Assembly (NCBI RefSeq): GCF_027887165.1
Contig: NC_077232.1
Coordinates: forward strand, 15,215,255-15,279,254
From: Monodelphis domestica
Lineage: Eukaryota > Chordata > Mammalia > Didelphimorphia > Didelphidae
Direction: 5' to 3'
Length of the DNA: 64,000 nt
The notes beneath the pieces are model-generated. The model made no database searches. It saw nothing but the letters and a program-made list of their open reading frames with translations, and was not told the origin of the DNA. Position numbers and translations under genes: made by a program. Of this stretch, positions 11,464-23,849 are shown in pieces (position 1 is the first letter of the stretch; each line of letters starts with the position of its first letter).

Positions 11464-12368
11464 ATGCAGAACAGTGCATGCAATGCCCTGAGGATCAGTA
11501 CCCAAGCAAGCAGAAAGATAGATGCCTGCCCAAGACAGTAACTTATCTGGCTTATGAAGAGACTCTGGGAATGATTCTGGCTTCTGCAGCTCTCTGCTTC
11601 TCCATTCTCACAACCTTTGTCCTTGGAGTATTTGTTATGCACAGAGACACCCCCATAGTAAAAGCCAATAATTGCAGTCTCAGCTACATTCTACTCATCT
11701 CTCTCACCCTTTGCTTCCTTTCTTCCTTACTCTTCATTGGTCGTCCCACACCAGCCATCTGCATCTTAAGACAAACCACATTTGCCATTGTGTTTACGGT
11801 GGCCATTGCTTCCATCTTGGCCAAAACCATCACTGTGGTTCTGGCCTTTAGGGCCACTAAGCCAGGGAGCCAGCTCAGGAGGTGGCTGAGACCAGCAGTA
11901 TCTCATTCCCTCATTTTCATTTGTACACTTATACAGATGGGCCTCTGTGGCATCTGGCTGGGGACAGATCCCCCATTCCTTGAGATGGATACACACTCTG
12001 AGTCGTCCTTCATTGTCTTTCAGTGCAATGAGGGCTCCCTTGTTACCTTCTTCTGTGTCCTTGGCTATATGGGCTTCCTGGCCTTGATCAGCTTTACATT
12101 AGCTTTCCTGGCAAGGAATCTGCCAGATACTTTCAATGAAGCAAAGTACCTGACATTCAGCATGCTGGTGTTTTGCAGTGTCTGGATTTCCTTCTTGCCA
12201 GCATATCAGAGCACCAAAGGGAAGGCCATGGTGGCCATGGAGATCTTTTGCATCTTGGTCTCCAGTGCTGGGATTCTCATCTGTATCTTTGCTCCCAAAT
12301 GCTATGTGATCCTTCTGAAGCCTGGCAGAAATACCCTGGAGATATTAAAAAACAAAGCTAATCCTTGA
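11464..12368 (+). CDS. V2R last exon (seven-transmembrane domain)
   Basis: The exon runs from the acceptor at 11463/11464 to a TGA at 12366-12368: two bases completing an Asp codon, then 300 open codons. Residues 1-25 (DAEQCMQCPEDQYPS, then RCLPK) finish the cysteine-rich linker. The rest is a family C helical bundle: TM1 around LGMILASAALCFSIL, TM3 around ILRQTTFAIVFTVAIA, and TM6/TM7 with FNEAKYLTFSMLVF, LPAYQSTKGKAM and MEIFCILVSSAGIL. The tail FAPKCYVILLKPGRNTLE is the V2R signature end. The ATG at 11478 is internal to the exon and is not the start of the protein. No disabling change is seen in the three visible exons, so this is probably a working receptor; intactness of exons 1-3 is unknown. 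A possible AATAAA lies at 12633-12638, just before an ERV. Confidence 0.95.
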
Positions 12369-12718
12369 GGAGCAATGTTTTCTCAAGCTCTTCTTCACAA
12401 ATCTTAAAGATATAGCTCTTGTTTCTTAATGAATGATTTAAAATACTCTAGCTTTTATATCATTTATTTTCTGTTATCATCATTTCTTTTGTACTAAATT
12501 CAAAAATTATATTGAAGAACGTCATATTGCTTGATTTCTGAAGAGTGCTAGAATTAAATTATTAAGTATATAAAATGGCCTCTAAAGAGCAGAACCTTAA
12601 TATGTTGATGAAAATTAAAACAGTATTCTAAAAATAAATTATATATGTGTGTATGTGTGCATGAGTGTGTTTGTATGCCTGATTTCCAATTCTTTGTTTA
12701 GTATTTTTCACATTTCTA

Positions 12719-13035
12719 TCTATAAAAATATAGATTTGAACCATAGACTTCAATTCCCACAAGTCCTTGGCACTTCCCAGAATGCCCTATAATCTCACCT
12801 GATTCCTCACCTGAGCGCGAGATCAGCATTTGTATTTAAACTGATTGCAATACATACTTCGGTCTGTCTGCTTCTGCTTCTAAGCACACATGTCTCTCAA
12901 GATGTAGTAAGTGAAATTGAATGGGCTTACCAGCCCTCTGTTTTTTTTCTATTTTTCTATTTCTTTATTTTTTATTTCTAATAATCCTTAAGAAACATCT
13001 AAAAATATAATAATTTTAATAGAGAAACTAATTTA
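12719..13035 (+). repeat. 5' LTR of ERV copy B (short type)
   Basis: About 315 bp, closely matched by 16150-16450 and by 46366-46688. Shared marks are 'gacttcaattcccacaag', 'cttcccagaatgccctat', 'aatgggctta' and an 'aataatccttaa' end. Edges are uncertain by some 15 bases. Confidence 0.72.
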
Positions 13036-13703
13036 AGTGTTATAGTTCTAGCTACCACTAGATTGGATGAGAACTCAATTTTTTTTAAAAGATAGCCTAG
13101 ATAATTATTTCTAAGCCACATTTCTCCAAGGCTTTTTAGAAAAGCTTCTTGTTCAGCTTGAGCCTGCTTGCTTGTGCTCCTACCTGCAGAAATACCCTTT
13201 GGACTTTCTTGATTCAGTTTTCTTACCTAGTCCCAGCCTTGCCAACCCAGCCCTGCTTCTGGAATCCTGCAATCCAAACCTGTATGACCCAGATCCACTC
13301 TCCCAGTCCCATCGTTCCAGGCCCCAGCAACTCTGGCCTCCGAGCAGATCACTCATCTCCCCAGACCCAGGATTCATTCCACTAGCTGGTAAAAAACAAG
13401 GGTGATTTTTTTTAGGCCAGGATTAGCCTCCATGTGTCAAGGGCCAGGGGATCACAGGTGGGGACAATGAAGAGAAGGAAGAGACTTTTCCAAACAGGAA
13501 ATTACAAGCATGGCTTTAAAAGGATATATTTTGAGTGCACTGGTCCTTTTATTTATCTCCCTCAGATGGTTCCTTATCATTGGAAGTACCTGAGGAATCT
13601 TTAAATTTACTACCTGTAATTCTCTCAGATATTCAGGGGAAAAATTTCAGCTCCCTGCAATTCTTTGGCCCAATTTGAGATTCCAAAAACTCACCCTCAC
13701 TGT

Positions 13704-13880
13704 GGGGAGGCAGCTCAGTTGCTCAGTGAATTGAGAGTCAGGCCTAGAGATGGGAGATCCTGGTTTGAAATCTGGCCTCAGCCTTCCTGGCTGTGTGGGC
13801 CCGGGCAGGTCATTTAACCCCCATTGCCTACCCCTTAACACTCTTCTGTCTTCTGAGAACAGGCATCTAAATGGATAAAA
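13704..13880 (+). mobile_element. Marsupial tRNA-type SINE (SINE1-like) inside ERV copy B
   Basis: It has the SINE1 layout: 'gggaggcagctcag' head, A/B-box region with 'gaattgagagtcaggcct' and 'ggtttgaaatctgg', then 'aacccccattgcct' and 'cactcttctgtctt'. It is diverged and its 3' tail is worn. Confidence 0.85.
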
Positions 13881-16149
13881 AAACCAAGGAACTTCAAAGA
13901 GACTGTAGGTTATATTTTTAAGGCTTTTTAGATTCCAATGTTTTATAAAAATCTCTGTATTTTATTACATTTTACTGATTATTTTGTTTAAGATTGAACT
14001 TTGTGATTTTAAATTTATACATTAATGTATTCAATACTATTCTGTTACACTGAATCACTTTAATGTACGGTTTTAACTACTGTTAAATTCTGTTGCTTTT
14101 CCCCTATAACTATACTGATCAAATATTATTGAGTAAGTCCATATACGAACAACTTTTCTATTTTTGACTTTGTAAATTGTCACATAGAGGATAGATGGAT
14201 TGCTTCAGAACATTGCTACAATTGTATAATAACCTTTGGAAAGGTAAATATCTCAAATTGATTTTAAAGGTTCTTTAGCATTTTTTTTCCCAACAACTCT
14301 GGTCATTTTGTGTGCCCCTAAGAGGAAGTAAGTTCCATGTTAGTAACTGAATTGAAACACAAATTTAATCCCCACCTCCCACATTTATAAAAATGTGAAT
14401 GGAAGCTGGGAAATTTATCCCAGGGCATGTAATACCCTGGAGCACTCCTCAAAGAAGAATATCTCTCATGTATAACTCTTCAGCTCACTTTACTTCCACC
14501 AGAATGATATTTAGATTTCTTTATAATGTTCTAGAACCAAAATATGTTTTACTTTGTTTAAAAATATGTTTACCTAAGTTGAAAGATTTGCTACATTTGT
14601 AAAAAGTGTGACAAATATCCATCAGTTCACAGGCTTTTAGAAATGTCATACAGTAACTTGTGTGAAAAATGATAGTGGTTTTGTTTGCTACTGTAATTAA
14701 TTGGGCTATTGAGAATTTTGGGGATATTGATACCTACATATTTGTACTACTGTTCTTTATAAAATAAATTGTTACCTTGGGAAATTCATTTGCTTGCACT
14801 TACAGTGGATCATGGCCAGGAATGAAGAGGAAATGGATCTCATTTTTGGTGAGAAAGCCTTGTATTCTATATTTCCTTAGCTGACACAGTGGGTTAATGA
14901 TTATATGCTACATTTTTTAACTTTTAAAACTTTTTTATTATTATAATTTTCTTGCATGTGCAATATACTATTTTTATTTTTTTCCTCTCCTTTTTATATT
15001 TTAAGCACATGTCACCAGTATTAATATTTTCTTTAACTTTTTTGATTTAGCAGTAATATAAGTTTAAAATACATTTGCTATAATGTCAATGAATGGCCCC
15101 AAATTTGAGACTATAAAAATAGATGCCACTAATTGTTTAAAAACTTTATGGGTCTTTGCTTAATGATTCTGATCGATTCCAGGACAAGATAATATAAAAA
15201 TAGCCATTGCACAGGGCCAAAGAAGCAGAAAACTAAACATGAATTGTGCCAAAAGAGCACACAGGTCAAAAAAAAAAAAGGGGAAACAAATCCAGGTAGC
15301 ATTGATGCACTTCTAAGCCAATACAAAGCACTTGAACCTAGTGTGAGATTTGAGCTTGCAATGCTTGACATACATTAAGACATAGGAGTTACTTGTATCC
15401 ACACTCTTTTTGAAAATACTTACAGACAATTATCTCAAAATTTTCCCCCTACCTGGCTCCTATAATCTCACCCCTTTTCTGTCTTTCAAAGTGTGGATAC
15501 TTTCTGTAGTCCTGGCTATTGACTGGGTAAATGTTCAATTGCATATATCATTTTAATTGGGCCCTGATTCAAGGATCTGTTATAGATTTACTTTTCCTTT
15601 AATTAGAATTTTTACATATAAGACTTTGATAGTCTGTGTTTCATCCAGAAATTATCTTGTTTTATTTGGATTTTTCTGATGGTTTTTGATATTTCTCTTG
15701 CCAATTGATTCATATACCTCATAACTCATCCACACATCTCTAAATGATTCCTGTATTTTTCAATCACCATCTTCAGGGGGGTAATTTAAAATTATTATTA
15801 TTCTAAATTGCAAAGTTTAAATTCCTTTTGAGAGTAATTTAGGTTAAGAAACATGCTACCTCTCTGAATCCAGAAACTAAACCATTTGGAGAAGACACCA
15901 CGAAGATGCCTCCACAGACCACAAACTGCACAAGAAAGATCAAAAATGAACATTGGGTGTGTTTGATTGAACATTTAATTTGTATGTATACTTTCATGCC
16001 AAAGGGGACTGCCCCCTAACTGGATTTTTGTCAATGTGCCTAGCAATCATTAGTTTTGTTCTCTTCCCTCTTATCCTCAAATTATTATAATTTCAAAGTG
16101 TGTATGTTTACAAGCCCCAGCTGAAAGATTACTCTTCCTTGGACATCAG

Positions 16150-16450
16150 GGTAGTAAAATAAAATGGAAATTTGAACCCCAGATTTCAAACCCCATAATT
16201 CCTTGGTACTTCCCAGAATTCCCTATAATCTCATCTGAGTCCCCACCTGGGCAAGATCACAATTTGTATTTAAAATGGATGTAACTCCTACTATGGCCTC
16301 CCTCTTCCTCTACTTGGATATGGAAATATTTAGTGAGTAAGATGTGAATGGGCTAATCAGCCCTAGGCATGTGGTTGATTATTTTATATCCTTGATTTCT
16401 AATAATCTTTAATAAACCTCTTAAAGTATAATACTTTTATTGCTAGAAAT
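16150..16450 (+). repeat. 3' LTR of ERV copy B (short type)
   Basis: Pairs with 12719-13035. It reads 'ttcccagaattccctat', 'aatctcatctgag', 'gggctaatcagcc' and an 'aataatctttaataaacct' polyadenylation-type end. It resembles the solo copy at 46366 more closely than its own partner does. Confidence 0.75.
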
Positions 16451-16699
16451 TAAATTTAACTTTTATATTATAAAACATTAATAACCCATTCAAAACAAAA
16501 TGCTAAACATGTTTGGTCATTCCACAAATAATGTCATACCATGTTTCCATTTTATTGCTACCTGAAAAAGAGCTGTTGAAAACACAATGGTAGATGGCCA
16601 TGTTATGATAATGGAGAAGAAATATGAACTCTCCTTATCTCTCCTAAATTACCCTACAAAATATTTGATATGTCACATTTAATTAATGCCTAAGCAGTA

Positions 16700-17475
16700 T
16701 AAACCCCCCTCAAAAGACAGGATGGACCAATATTCTACACAAGACCACTTAGAAAGTGATCAGGAAAGATCTGTCACCCTTGTATTGTAGTGGAACACAG
16801 CCTAGTACACCAAATCAGAATTCACACAATCAAGTCACAATAGGCCTGGGGAAAGCTAAATTAGTGGGAAGATCTCCTGGAGCTTTCTGGACCCAAATGG
16901 TAAGTTGATCAGACAATGTATCCAACAGTAATTACAAGAGTCCTTTTTTCTGGCTCTCAGTACCGGACTCTACTGCATTACCCCTCACAGATCCAGGGTA
17001 TAGTCCCACTGGGAAGCTGAGCACTACCACATGAGTGCTTGTAGTGAGAGTAGTATATGGACCTGAGGTCATAGTAACAGGGTAGAAAATCGTGCTTGTA
17101 GGCTCTCACAGCCCTGAAAAAGGTTAGAAAGGTTTGAAATAATCCTGTCTTTAGATCATACCAACCTGGAAGAGCTGAAAACTTACAAATCTCCAGAGTT
17201 AGCTCTGAAAGCACTTGCTCAAATAAACTCAAGCTTTTCAACTCAGGAACAGAGATCAACTTTAACATTTTTTTAATGAAAGATAAAAACCACGAGAAAG
17301 GCTACAAAATGAATAAAAACAAAAATGAAATACAGTATAGAGTTTTATTTTAGTGACAGAGACCAGATCACAAACACAGAAGAATGAAAGAAAATCAATA
17401 TTGCTATATCCAAAGCCTCAAAGAAAAAATAAATTTTTCTTAAGTCCAAAAGGAATTCTAGGAAGAACTCATTTT
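16700..17475 (+). mobile_element. L1 5' fragment (5' UTR and ORF1 start)
   Basis: This matches the 5' UTR of marsupial L1 ('cccctcacagatccaggg', 'cccactgggaagctgagcac', 'aatctccagagtta') and runs into a worn ORF1 start at about 17309 (atgaataaaaacaaaaa). ORF1 soon meets stops, and the similarity ends near 17475. No ORF2 follows, so only the front of the element survives here. Keeping the 5' end while losing the 3' end is unusual for L1 and suggests a later deletion or break. The left edge is uncertain; 16451-16700 is AT-rich and unassigned. Confidence 0.7.
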
Positions 17476-17759
17476 CCTTATTTTGTGCACAGTGATTGGA
17501 GAACTTGGGATACAAATTAGGGTAGTAAATGGCAGGGAATTTAGTTGGTGTGTATTCCTTCTCAATTGCTAAGGCTGTGAGTTTTCTATGAGACTAGAAC
17601 CTTTCCTGGGCCTGGTATCCACTCTCAGGGCTTTATTAAATTACTGAGTTCTAGGTACCATGATTGTTGGGGAGGCTGTAATGTCATTAAACATAGAACA
17701 TTATCTTTAAATCATGAAGTGTAAAAGGGTGGTATTTGGGGCTGGGATCGGAAGGATGC

Positions 17760-18263
17760 AATTGGGCCGGTGTCCGTAGGTTGACTGTGGGTTGAAGGCT
17801 AATAGACACTCTGACCAGGGCAGAGCCTGCTCTGAGATCACACACAGACCACTCAATAAAATTGGACAGTAGCTTAATGAAACAGGGAAAGGCTAAAATG
17901 GTATTAAGGAACTGGTCTGTGTAAGACTGATAGGGTCCAAGGAAGGTCCTGGATCCAAAAAGGACCCAGACCTGGTCTCACAATCATTGCATAGTTGGTT
18001 CTGGTACCAGAAGTACCAGGTTTTTCTGGGATGAAATTTAGCACACTATTTCACAAGCAGGAAAGGTATAAGGATAAGATGAGCCCCCAAGGAAAAGCAA
18101 CCACACCCTCCAGGTACCTCCAGAGAGACAGCAGCCCCCTCAGTTCCAGTCTAAGCCTTCCTTCAAAATTCCAGAATCTCTTCTTGCTGGTCTCATGCCA
18201 CTCTCCTTTGCAAACTGATACACTTTCCTTCTTGACTTAACTTTTCCTTATAACAGTTCCCCA
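17760..18263 (-). repeat. LTR-like sequence, - strand, unnamed family
   Basis: Read on the - strand, a purine tract 'aaagtggggaac' is followed by TG, about 500 bp with a 'ccaattttattgagtgg' box, and a GC-rich end near 17760. That order (polypurine tract, then LTR) is what a 3' LTR of an antisense retroviral element looks like. The TATA and polyadenylation signals are not clear. Family unknown. The bases 17476-17759 to its left are unassigned. Confidence 0.45.
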
Positions 18264-19850
18264 CTTTGCACAAAGCCAAAATTGTGTTGAAAACAATGTT
18301 TTGGCATTTGTGCACCAATAAACTTGAATTACACCCAAACTAAAATTCTGACCCAAAATAATAAACAGCCTACACTGACTTATCTCATCCTATGTAACAC
18401 TACCTTACTCTAGGGATTCAAACAATGGAAAGGAAAAGGGAAAAATTATACAATGAATAGATACAAAGCTCAAAGTGCAAAGTAAGCCTATGCCAAAGCA
18501 AAGCAAGAAAAGAAAACTTCACAATAGAAATAAAAACACAAAACTTCATGTAAAACAATAAAGTTATAAAATACTATCTTTATAAACTTGACAGAGACAA
18601 CCAAGTTTGGAGCTTAGGCAAAAGAGCAAACTTTGTAAGTAATATTCCAGGTCTAAGGACAAAGGTTGGAATGTAATCATCTCTTTGATCCCAGTAGACA
18701 TTACATATAATATTTATATACATATATATGTTACACAAATACATATATTTATATATGCATATACATACACTATAATACAATTTTTCAAACCTAAAATACT
18801 TGCTACTTTTATATTTATATTTAGCTATCTATTTACATGTTTATGTGATATGTACTATGTACTATGTAATGTGTGAGATGAAATGTTGTTGCAACATAAT
18901 TTTCTACCCTCCCTTAACCTATCATCCCTAAACTCTAATCTAACTACATCGCTATATACTACCTAACATCACCAAAATAGAACATCTGACCTTCGACATC
19001 CTATCTTAATGTGGTCTACTAAAAAACAACCTAGCTAGCTTTGCTACTACTATTCCAACCTATCTAAAATCTAAGCAGTATCCATTTATCTACATGACAT
19101 TTATATATAAATAAATCTTATAACAAGTAGTTTTTCATATATTCACTACTTGAATCCATGTATACTAACCATGTTTATGTTTATGTTTATATCTATATGT
19201 TTAGGTTGTGTTGTGTTATGCTTCTGTTGTACGCAACATACCTATCACAACTTCAGATCCTCCATCTTCTCATCTTCTTTGATGAAATCTCTTCTTCTGC
19301 AAAGTCCATGGTAGTAATATGTACTGCTGAATGCATTGCAATATGAATATGTAATATTACAAAACACAAAATCTATTACCAATTGTCCATCAATCACCTG
19401 ATCCTCTTCTTTGAAAAATCTTTGTGTGTTTTAAAATTAATAATCAATCATGAAATATTATATTTTATAAAGTTTTATTAATAATAACTTAATCAAAAGA
19501 ACTGCCCGACTTCAGCATAGTTTCAGGTTGCAGGTCCAAGAGAAAAATGAGGGAGGAGTTACAGCCATTTAAATACAATCACACAAAACATGGGAACACA
19601 GGAAAAGGGGAAAATTGGGAAATACTAAGGGACATCTGTGGGATGAAGTCCGAAGGCTCAAAGTCTCCAATTATACATGATTCCAATGTGATCCTATTGG
19701 GAAACCAGTTTCCCCAAAAGTATTGTGGAAACATAATCAACATCAAAATTGCAATAATTTGTGAAATTCACAAAGGCAACATGTGATCTTCAATGGATCT
19801 AGTGACAAGTGTTTTAAGCAAGATGTTCATGGACTTAGTGATATTTTGTT
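18264..19850 (-). other. Possible internal remnant of an antisense LTR element
   Basis: If 17760-18263 is a 3' LTR, the internal part should lie here. I see no retroviral motif that I can name. The stretch is AT-rich with an odd C-rich/T-rich part at about 18900-19100 and a TA-rich patch at 18705-18780. An open frame at 19547-19786 shows no family likeness. Treat as unassigned. Confidence 0.25.
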
Positions 19851-20209
19851 CTTCAGCCAAGGTAAAGGTACCAATTAAAGATCAATATAGGGAAAACATA
19901 GTAGCTTAAAAAGATTCAGTATTACAGAAAGGTATTGACTAGGTTAATACAGATAAGCTTTAAAAAATTTAAACCTTAAATCAATCAGTAAATACAATAA
20001 CATAAACAAATGAGAAAGTACAGGCAAGTTGGTCAAAATCCTTTTTTACCAATCCCAATAAACTTATTCTATATAACAGGAGAATAATAAACTGGTCAGG
20101 AATACTGAGGACTCCCTTGTGTGGGGCTTCAATTCTTCACAGCATGATTAGACAGGGGAACTAGCTCTTTGAATGCACTTGCACAGGCAAAGTGTACAAA
20201 AGTACAAAG
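19851..20209. other. Unassigned DNA
   Basis: AT-rich, no gene, repeat or site recognised. Confidence 0.5.
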
Positions 20210-20365
20210 AGACAGGATGTCCTAGATTCACATCTGTACTCAGATACTTCTTAGCTGTGTGACTCTGGGCAAGTTACTTAGCCTCCATTGTCTAGGCCTT
20301 ACCACTCTTCTGCCTTGGAACCAATAGCCAGTATTGACTCTAAGATGGAAGGTCAGGGTTTTAAA
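20210..20365 (+). mobile_element. Marsupial tRNA-type SINE, 5' truncated
   Basis: Lacks the 'gggggcagctggg' head but keeps 'agctgtgtgactctgggc', 'aagttacttagcct', 'ccactcttctgccttgga' and 'agtattgactctaagat' to the tail. Older than the copies at 25547 and 58491 judging by its divergence. Confidence 0.88.
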
Positions 20366-21919
20366 GAATGTTTTTAATAAATAAAATGAATGTAATTAGC
20401 ATTTAAGAGTTTAATTGCCGATATAGAAGGAAATCTTAATCTTTTTGTTTCACAGAATTTTGTCAAATTAAAAAGAAATTACAGTCCCTCTCACAATTTG
20501 AGTTTGACCATATATTCAACAAATTTTAAAAAGAGATAAAATATAGATGTAGTAGATATTCAATTCATTGTGGTTATATAGATTAGATAGATGCTGCATT
20601 GCTGGTGAAGAATTATTTTAGAGAACAGTTTACAGGTCTACATGTAAAGTGACTAAAATTTCCACACCCTTTTGACTAGGGAATCTACTTCAAGGAACAC
20701 ACCCAAAGGAAGCCAATGACAAATTGTCTTTATATATGTGCCTGTGAATATGTGCATGTACACACACACACACACAGCCCTACAAAGCTCTGGGACTACA
20801 AAAAGAGCCAAGAGATAATCTCTTTTCTAAAATAGCTTATGATTCTTCCCTTACTTCTTTGGAACTATTTCTTTTTTCATTAATTACAAGATAATGTTAT
20901 TTCAATTGCATATATAAATGTAAATACAATAATTTTCCTCTATATTTAAGTCATTTCTTCTGTTCTCTAATTTGTTTATATCACTCTTTAATATCATTAT
21001 ATATTCCTTTTAATTTCTCAGTATATGCTATGAGCTATCACATATACATACTTCCTGCCACACAGCTAATTTGTGTTAATGACATATAGAGATGTGAATT
21101 CATTTTTTTACAATACCCAAGGGACTTTTTCCAATATGTGGTCCAAAAAATGAAATTACTTATCTTATCTTTAACAAAAAACTTAAGTAAAGGAAAAAGT
21201 GTCATGCTATTACATCTGTGGTAGACACAGAGCTAGAAGGATTTGTTACATGATTTGAAAGTGTCAGGATATAGGAAGATGCCTACATGCTCAAAAATGG
21301 AATTTAATCAAATAATAGTAGAGCTAAAATAAATTTGACTACAATAATAATGGAATGGAAGAATAGTTACAAGTGGTTTATATGAAATGTTCTGAGTTTT
21401 TATTGGACTGTTAATTTAAAGAGTGGAATTTCTTCCTAATATTAAGAATGAAATATTTTTTTTTTCCTGAGCACCATATCTTAGGAAATATTGCTAACAG
21501 TTTCAGATGTAAAAGTGCAAGAAGCACTTGTATCTGTAATGTTGATGATGCAATCTGAAGTAATCATCAGGGTTTAACAGAAAAAACGATGCACATACTA
21601 GCTGTGATAAAGGGTAAAAGTTTTTAATTTCAGAGAAATTAAGTTATTTTTTCTGCTTAGATTTTATGGTCAAAACTAGTAGGATTGTTAGAATTTAGAG
21701 ACAAATTTAAGATTGAGGTAATAAATAACATTCTAATGATTAAAGTTATCCAAATATGGAATGGATTCACTTAGGAGACTATGAGGGCTCTCTCAATGGA
21801 TATATTCCCCAGAAGACTATAAGATATTGTACAGATGAGCCTTTGTTAAAGTTATGGCTCAATACTTTTCAAAGCTGTGAAAATATTTCATTGTACTGAT
21901 GTGTCTACATTAAATTTCT
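20366..21919. other. Unassigned DNA with a short (CA)n
   Basis: AT-rich. A (CA)n run of about ten units lies at 20758-20777. I recognise nothing else in this stretch. Confidence 0.5.
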
Positions 21920-22530
21920 GTTGGAGGTACAAAGGATCATAAGTGGCTCCTTATTGCCATTAATATCAAATAGAAATTCAACTACTAGGCTTTGAGACCC
22001 TTTATAATCTACATTCTCTATATAGGTTCTGTATATAGTTTCCTATATAAGTTTATTGCACATCAGCCCATTTCAGATCTCTCCATTGAATTCAAACTGA
22101 CTTACTTCATGCAGTTCATACATTATATCTAACTTTCTGTTGTCATGCTTTTCCACAAGCTATTTCCTACATGGAACATGCTTTTATCTTTACTTTGTTT
22201 CCTTCCAAGTAGATTACCATTTCCTTTTAAAAGATTATTAAGAGTTTTCCATTCATACTTGCAAATCACCCATACAATATTTGTATCTATATCTATGTTT
22301 TTATTTTAAATTTATTCTCTATGTGTTTGTGTGCACCTCTTTGTGTGTATTTGTCTCTAAGGGTAGATTGGTACCAATAAAATATAAATTTCCTGCCAAT
22401 CGGATCTATCTTTTTTTTTACATTTACAACCCCAATGCCTGGCATGGTGATAGGCACAAATACTTAATAAGAATGTGTTTATAGAAACAGTACTTAAATG
22501 AATTATTGGGTGCATGGATGAATGAATGAG
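21920..22530 (+). mobile_element. L2 LINE 3' end relic
   Basis: The order of blocks matches the L2 3' end: 'gtggctccttattgccat', 'gctttgagaccctttata', 'cttttccacaagc', then the late box 'caatgcctggcatggtg' and an 'atgaatgaatgag' tail. An ancient, dead LINE copy. Confidence 0.75.
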
Positions 22531-23762
22531 CTAGAGAATAGAAGAATGAATAGATATTGGAAATTCTCCCCTAATCTCCAAAATAAGATGAATTACTCCA
22601 TGGTAAAAAGTATCCTAACTCTAAATTTCTTTGAGCATCAATTTCATCAATTCCTACTTAGGTTCTGCTAAAAAGTTCTGGAGTATTAAGTGAAAATATA
22701 TTTCTTGGATGCACTACAAATTTATATCATGCCATCTCAGCTGAACTCTCACTGCTCTCAGTAAATCTATTTTATCTTCTTTTTCCCTAGTTATGTCCTC
22801 TCTGTCTTTTCACAGCAGTTATTTCATATCTTCCCCTTCTTCACACTCTGAGCCAGGAATAGTACCTACAATTTTTATCTACAAAGCAGAGGTGATGTAA
22901 TTAGCTCCTTTTCTCTTTCTTTGCAACCAACATACCACTCACATCATTGTTCACTTTTTCCTTTGTGACTTCATTGTCTGATGAATACATAACCTTTCTC
23001 CTTATGAAAACTATTCTCACACCTTATTTCTTGGATATCGATTGCTCCTGTCTTTTTTAGCAGTCACCATAGTCCTGCCTATTATTTACCTAACTTTCAA
23101 TAAAGGTATTGAATATGTATATATATTATGTGTATATGTATGTAAATATATATATATATATATGATTTTGCACACTTTCTATAAGGACATTCAACTAGGT
23201 TGATTTGCAAATTTTCTTGGTTAATTATTTCAGTCTCAGAATATTAGGAAGTATTCAGCTCCTCTCCTTCAATTTACTATTTTGTGAGTTTGAAAATAAC
23301 TTTTTTAGTTCACTAGCATTCCAAGTATAAGGAAGGAACAATATTTGCTTCTCTGAATAAAGATGTAGACATAAGGATTTTTGAAATCCTTAACATACTC
23401 TACAGATCTAATGGTTTTGAAATTCATGCTCTAGGTTTATATGAATCAGTCATTTCAGGAATAGTGATTTGAATAGTTGAGCTTGGATACTGCAGTCCAG
23501 CTTCCACCTTTTAATTTCAAACATCATAATAAAGCTTTTGAAGTCATTGAAATATTTCACTTTTCTATTCTCAAGTAAGTATGTATTTCAGAAGGTCATT
23601 AAAAATACTGAACTTTACACTCAAAAGTGAAGTTTCCATGCACTTTGAACAGATTTTATCTCAGAACCATTGGATAGAGAATCAGATTACTTGGTGAGTT
23701 TAGTTTTATTTCATGTTTAGTACTATCATAAAGTCTGATGTAGAAGAGGATTATTTCTAAGA
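22531..23762. other. Unassigned DNA with a (TA)n tract
   Basis: No gene or named repeat seen. A TA-rich microsatellite lies at about 23117-23163. Confidence 0.5.
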
Positions 23763-23782
23763 TTAACCCTAACCCTAACCCT
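23763..23782. repeat. Short interstitial telomere-type repeat
   Basis: Three consecutive units of CCCTAA/TTAGGG (taaccctaaccctaaccct) on the + strand, followed by a C/T-rich patch. The vertebrate telomere unit is TTAGGG. Three exact units is a minimal interstitial block and may come from repair of a break or from chance. Confidence 0.75.
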
Positions 23783-23849
23783 CTCTACCTCCCCCCTCCC
23801 AGAGCCAACAAGCAATTCCACTGGGTTTTACATGTATCATTGTTGAAAT

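Larger units (their letters stand above)
12719..16450 (+). mobile_element. Endogenous retrovirus fossil, copy B, with short LTRs at both ends
   Basis: Two related short LTRs (about 12719-13035 and 16150-16450), both in + orientation, bracket about 3.1 kb. Inside are a proline-rich gag trace at about 13150-13400 (compare 52350-52560 in copy C), a protease trace at 13560-13635 that matches 1260-1335 of copy A, and a 3' internal part at about 15170-16140 that matches 2465-3520 and 55680-56680. A 'gacatcaggg' purine tract precedes the right LTR, as in copy C. The copy is far shorter than a full provirus and heavily broken. A SINE has entered it at 13704. It begins about 350 bases after the V2R stop. 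Confidence 0.78.

Noticed and set aside
11478-12368. Complete receptor gene starting at the ATG at 11478
   Set aside because: The ATG lies inside the last V2R exon. The reading frame continues upstream to a splice acceptor at 11463 and joins exon 5 in frame.
13149-13405. Small proline/serine-rich gene after the V2R
   Set aside because: It is inside ERV copy B and matches gag-side sequence of copy C.
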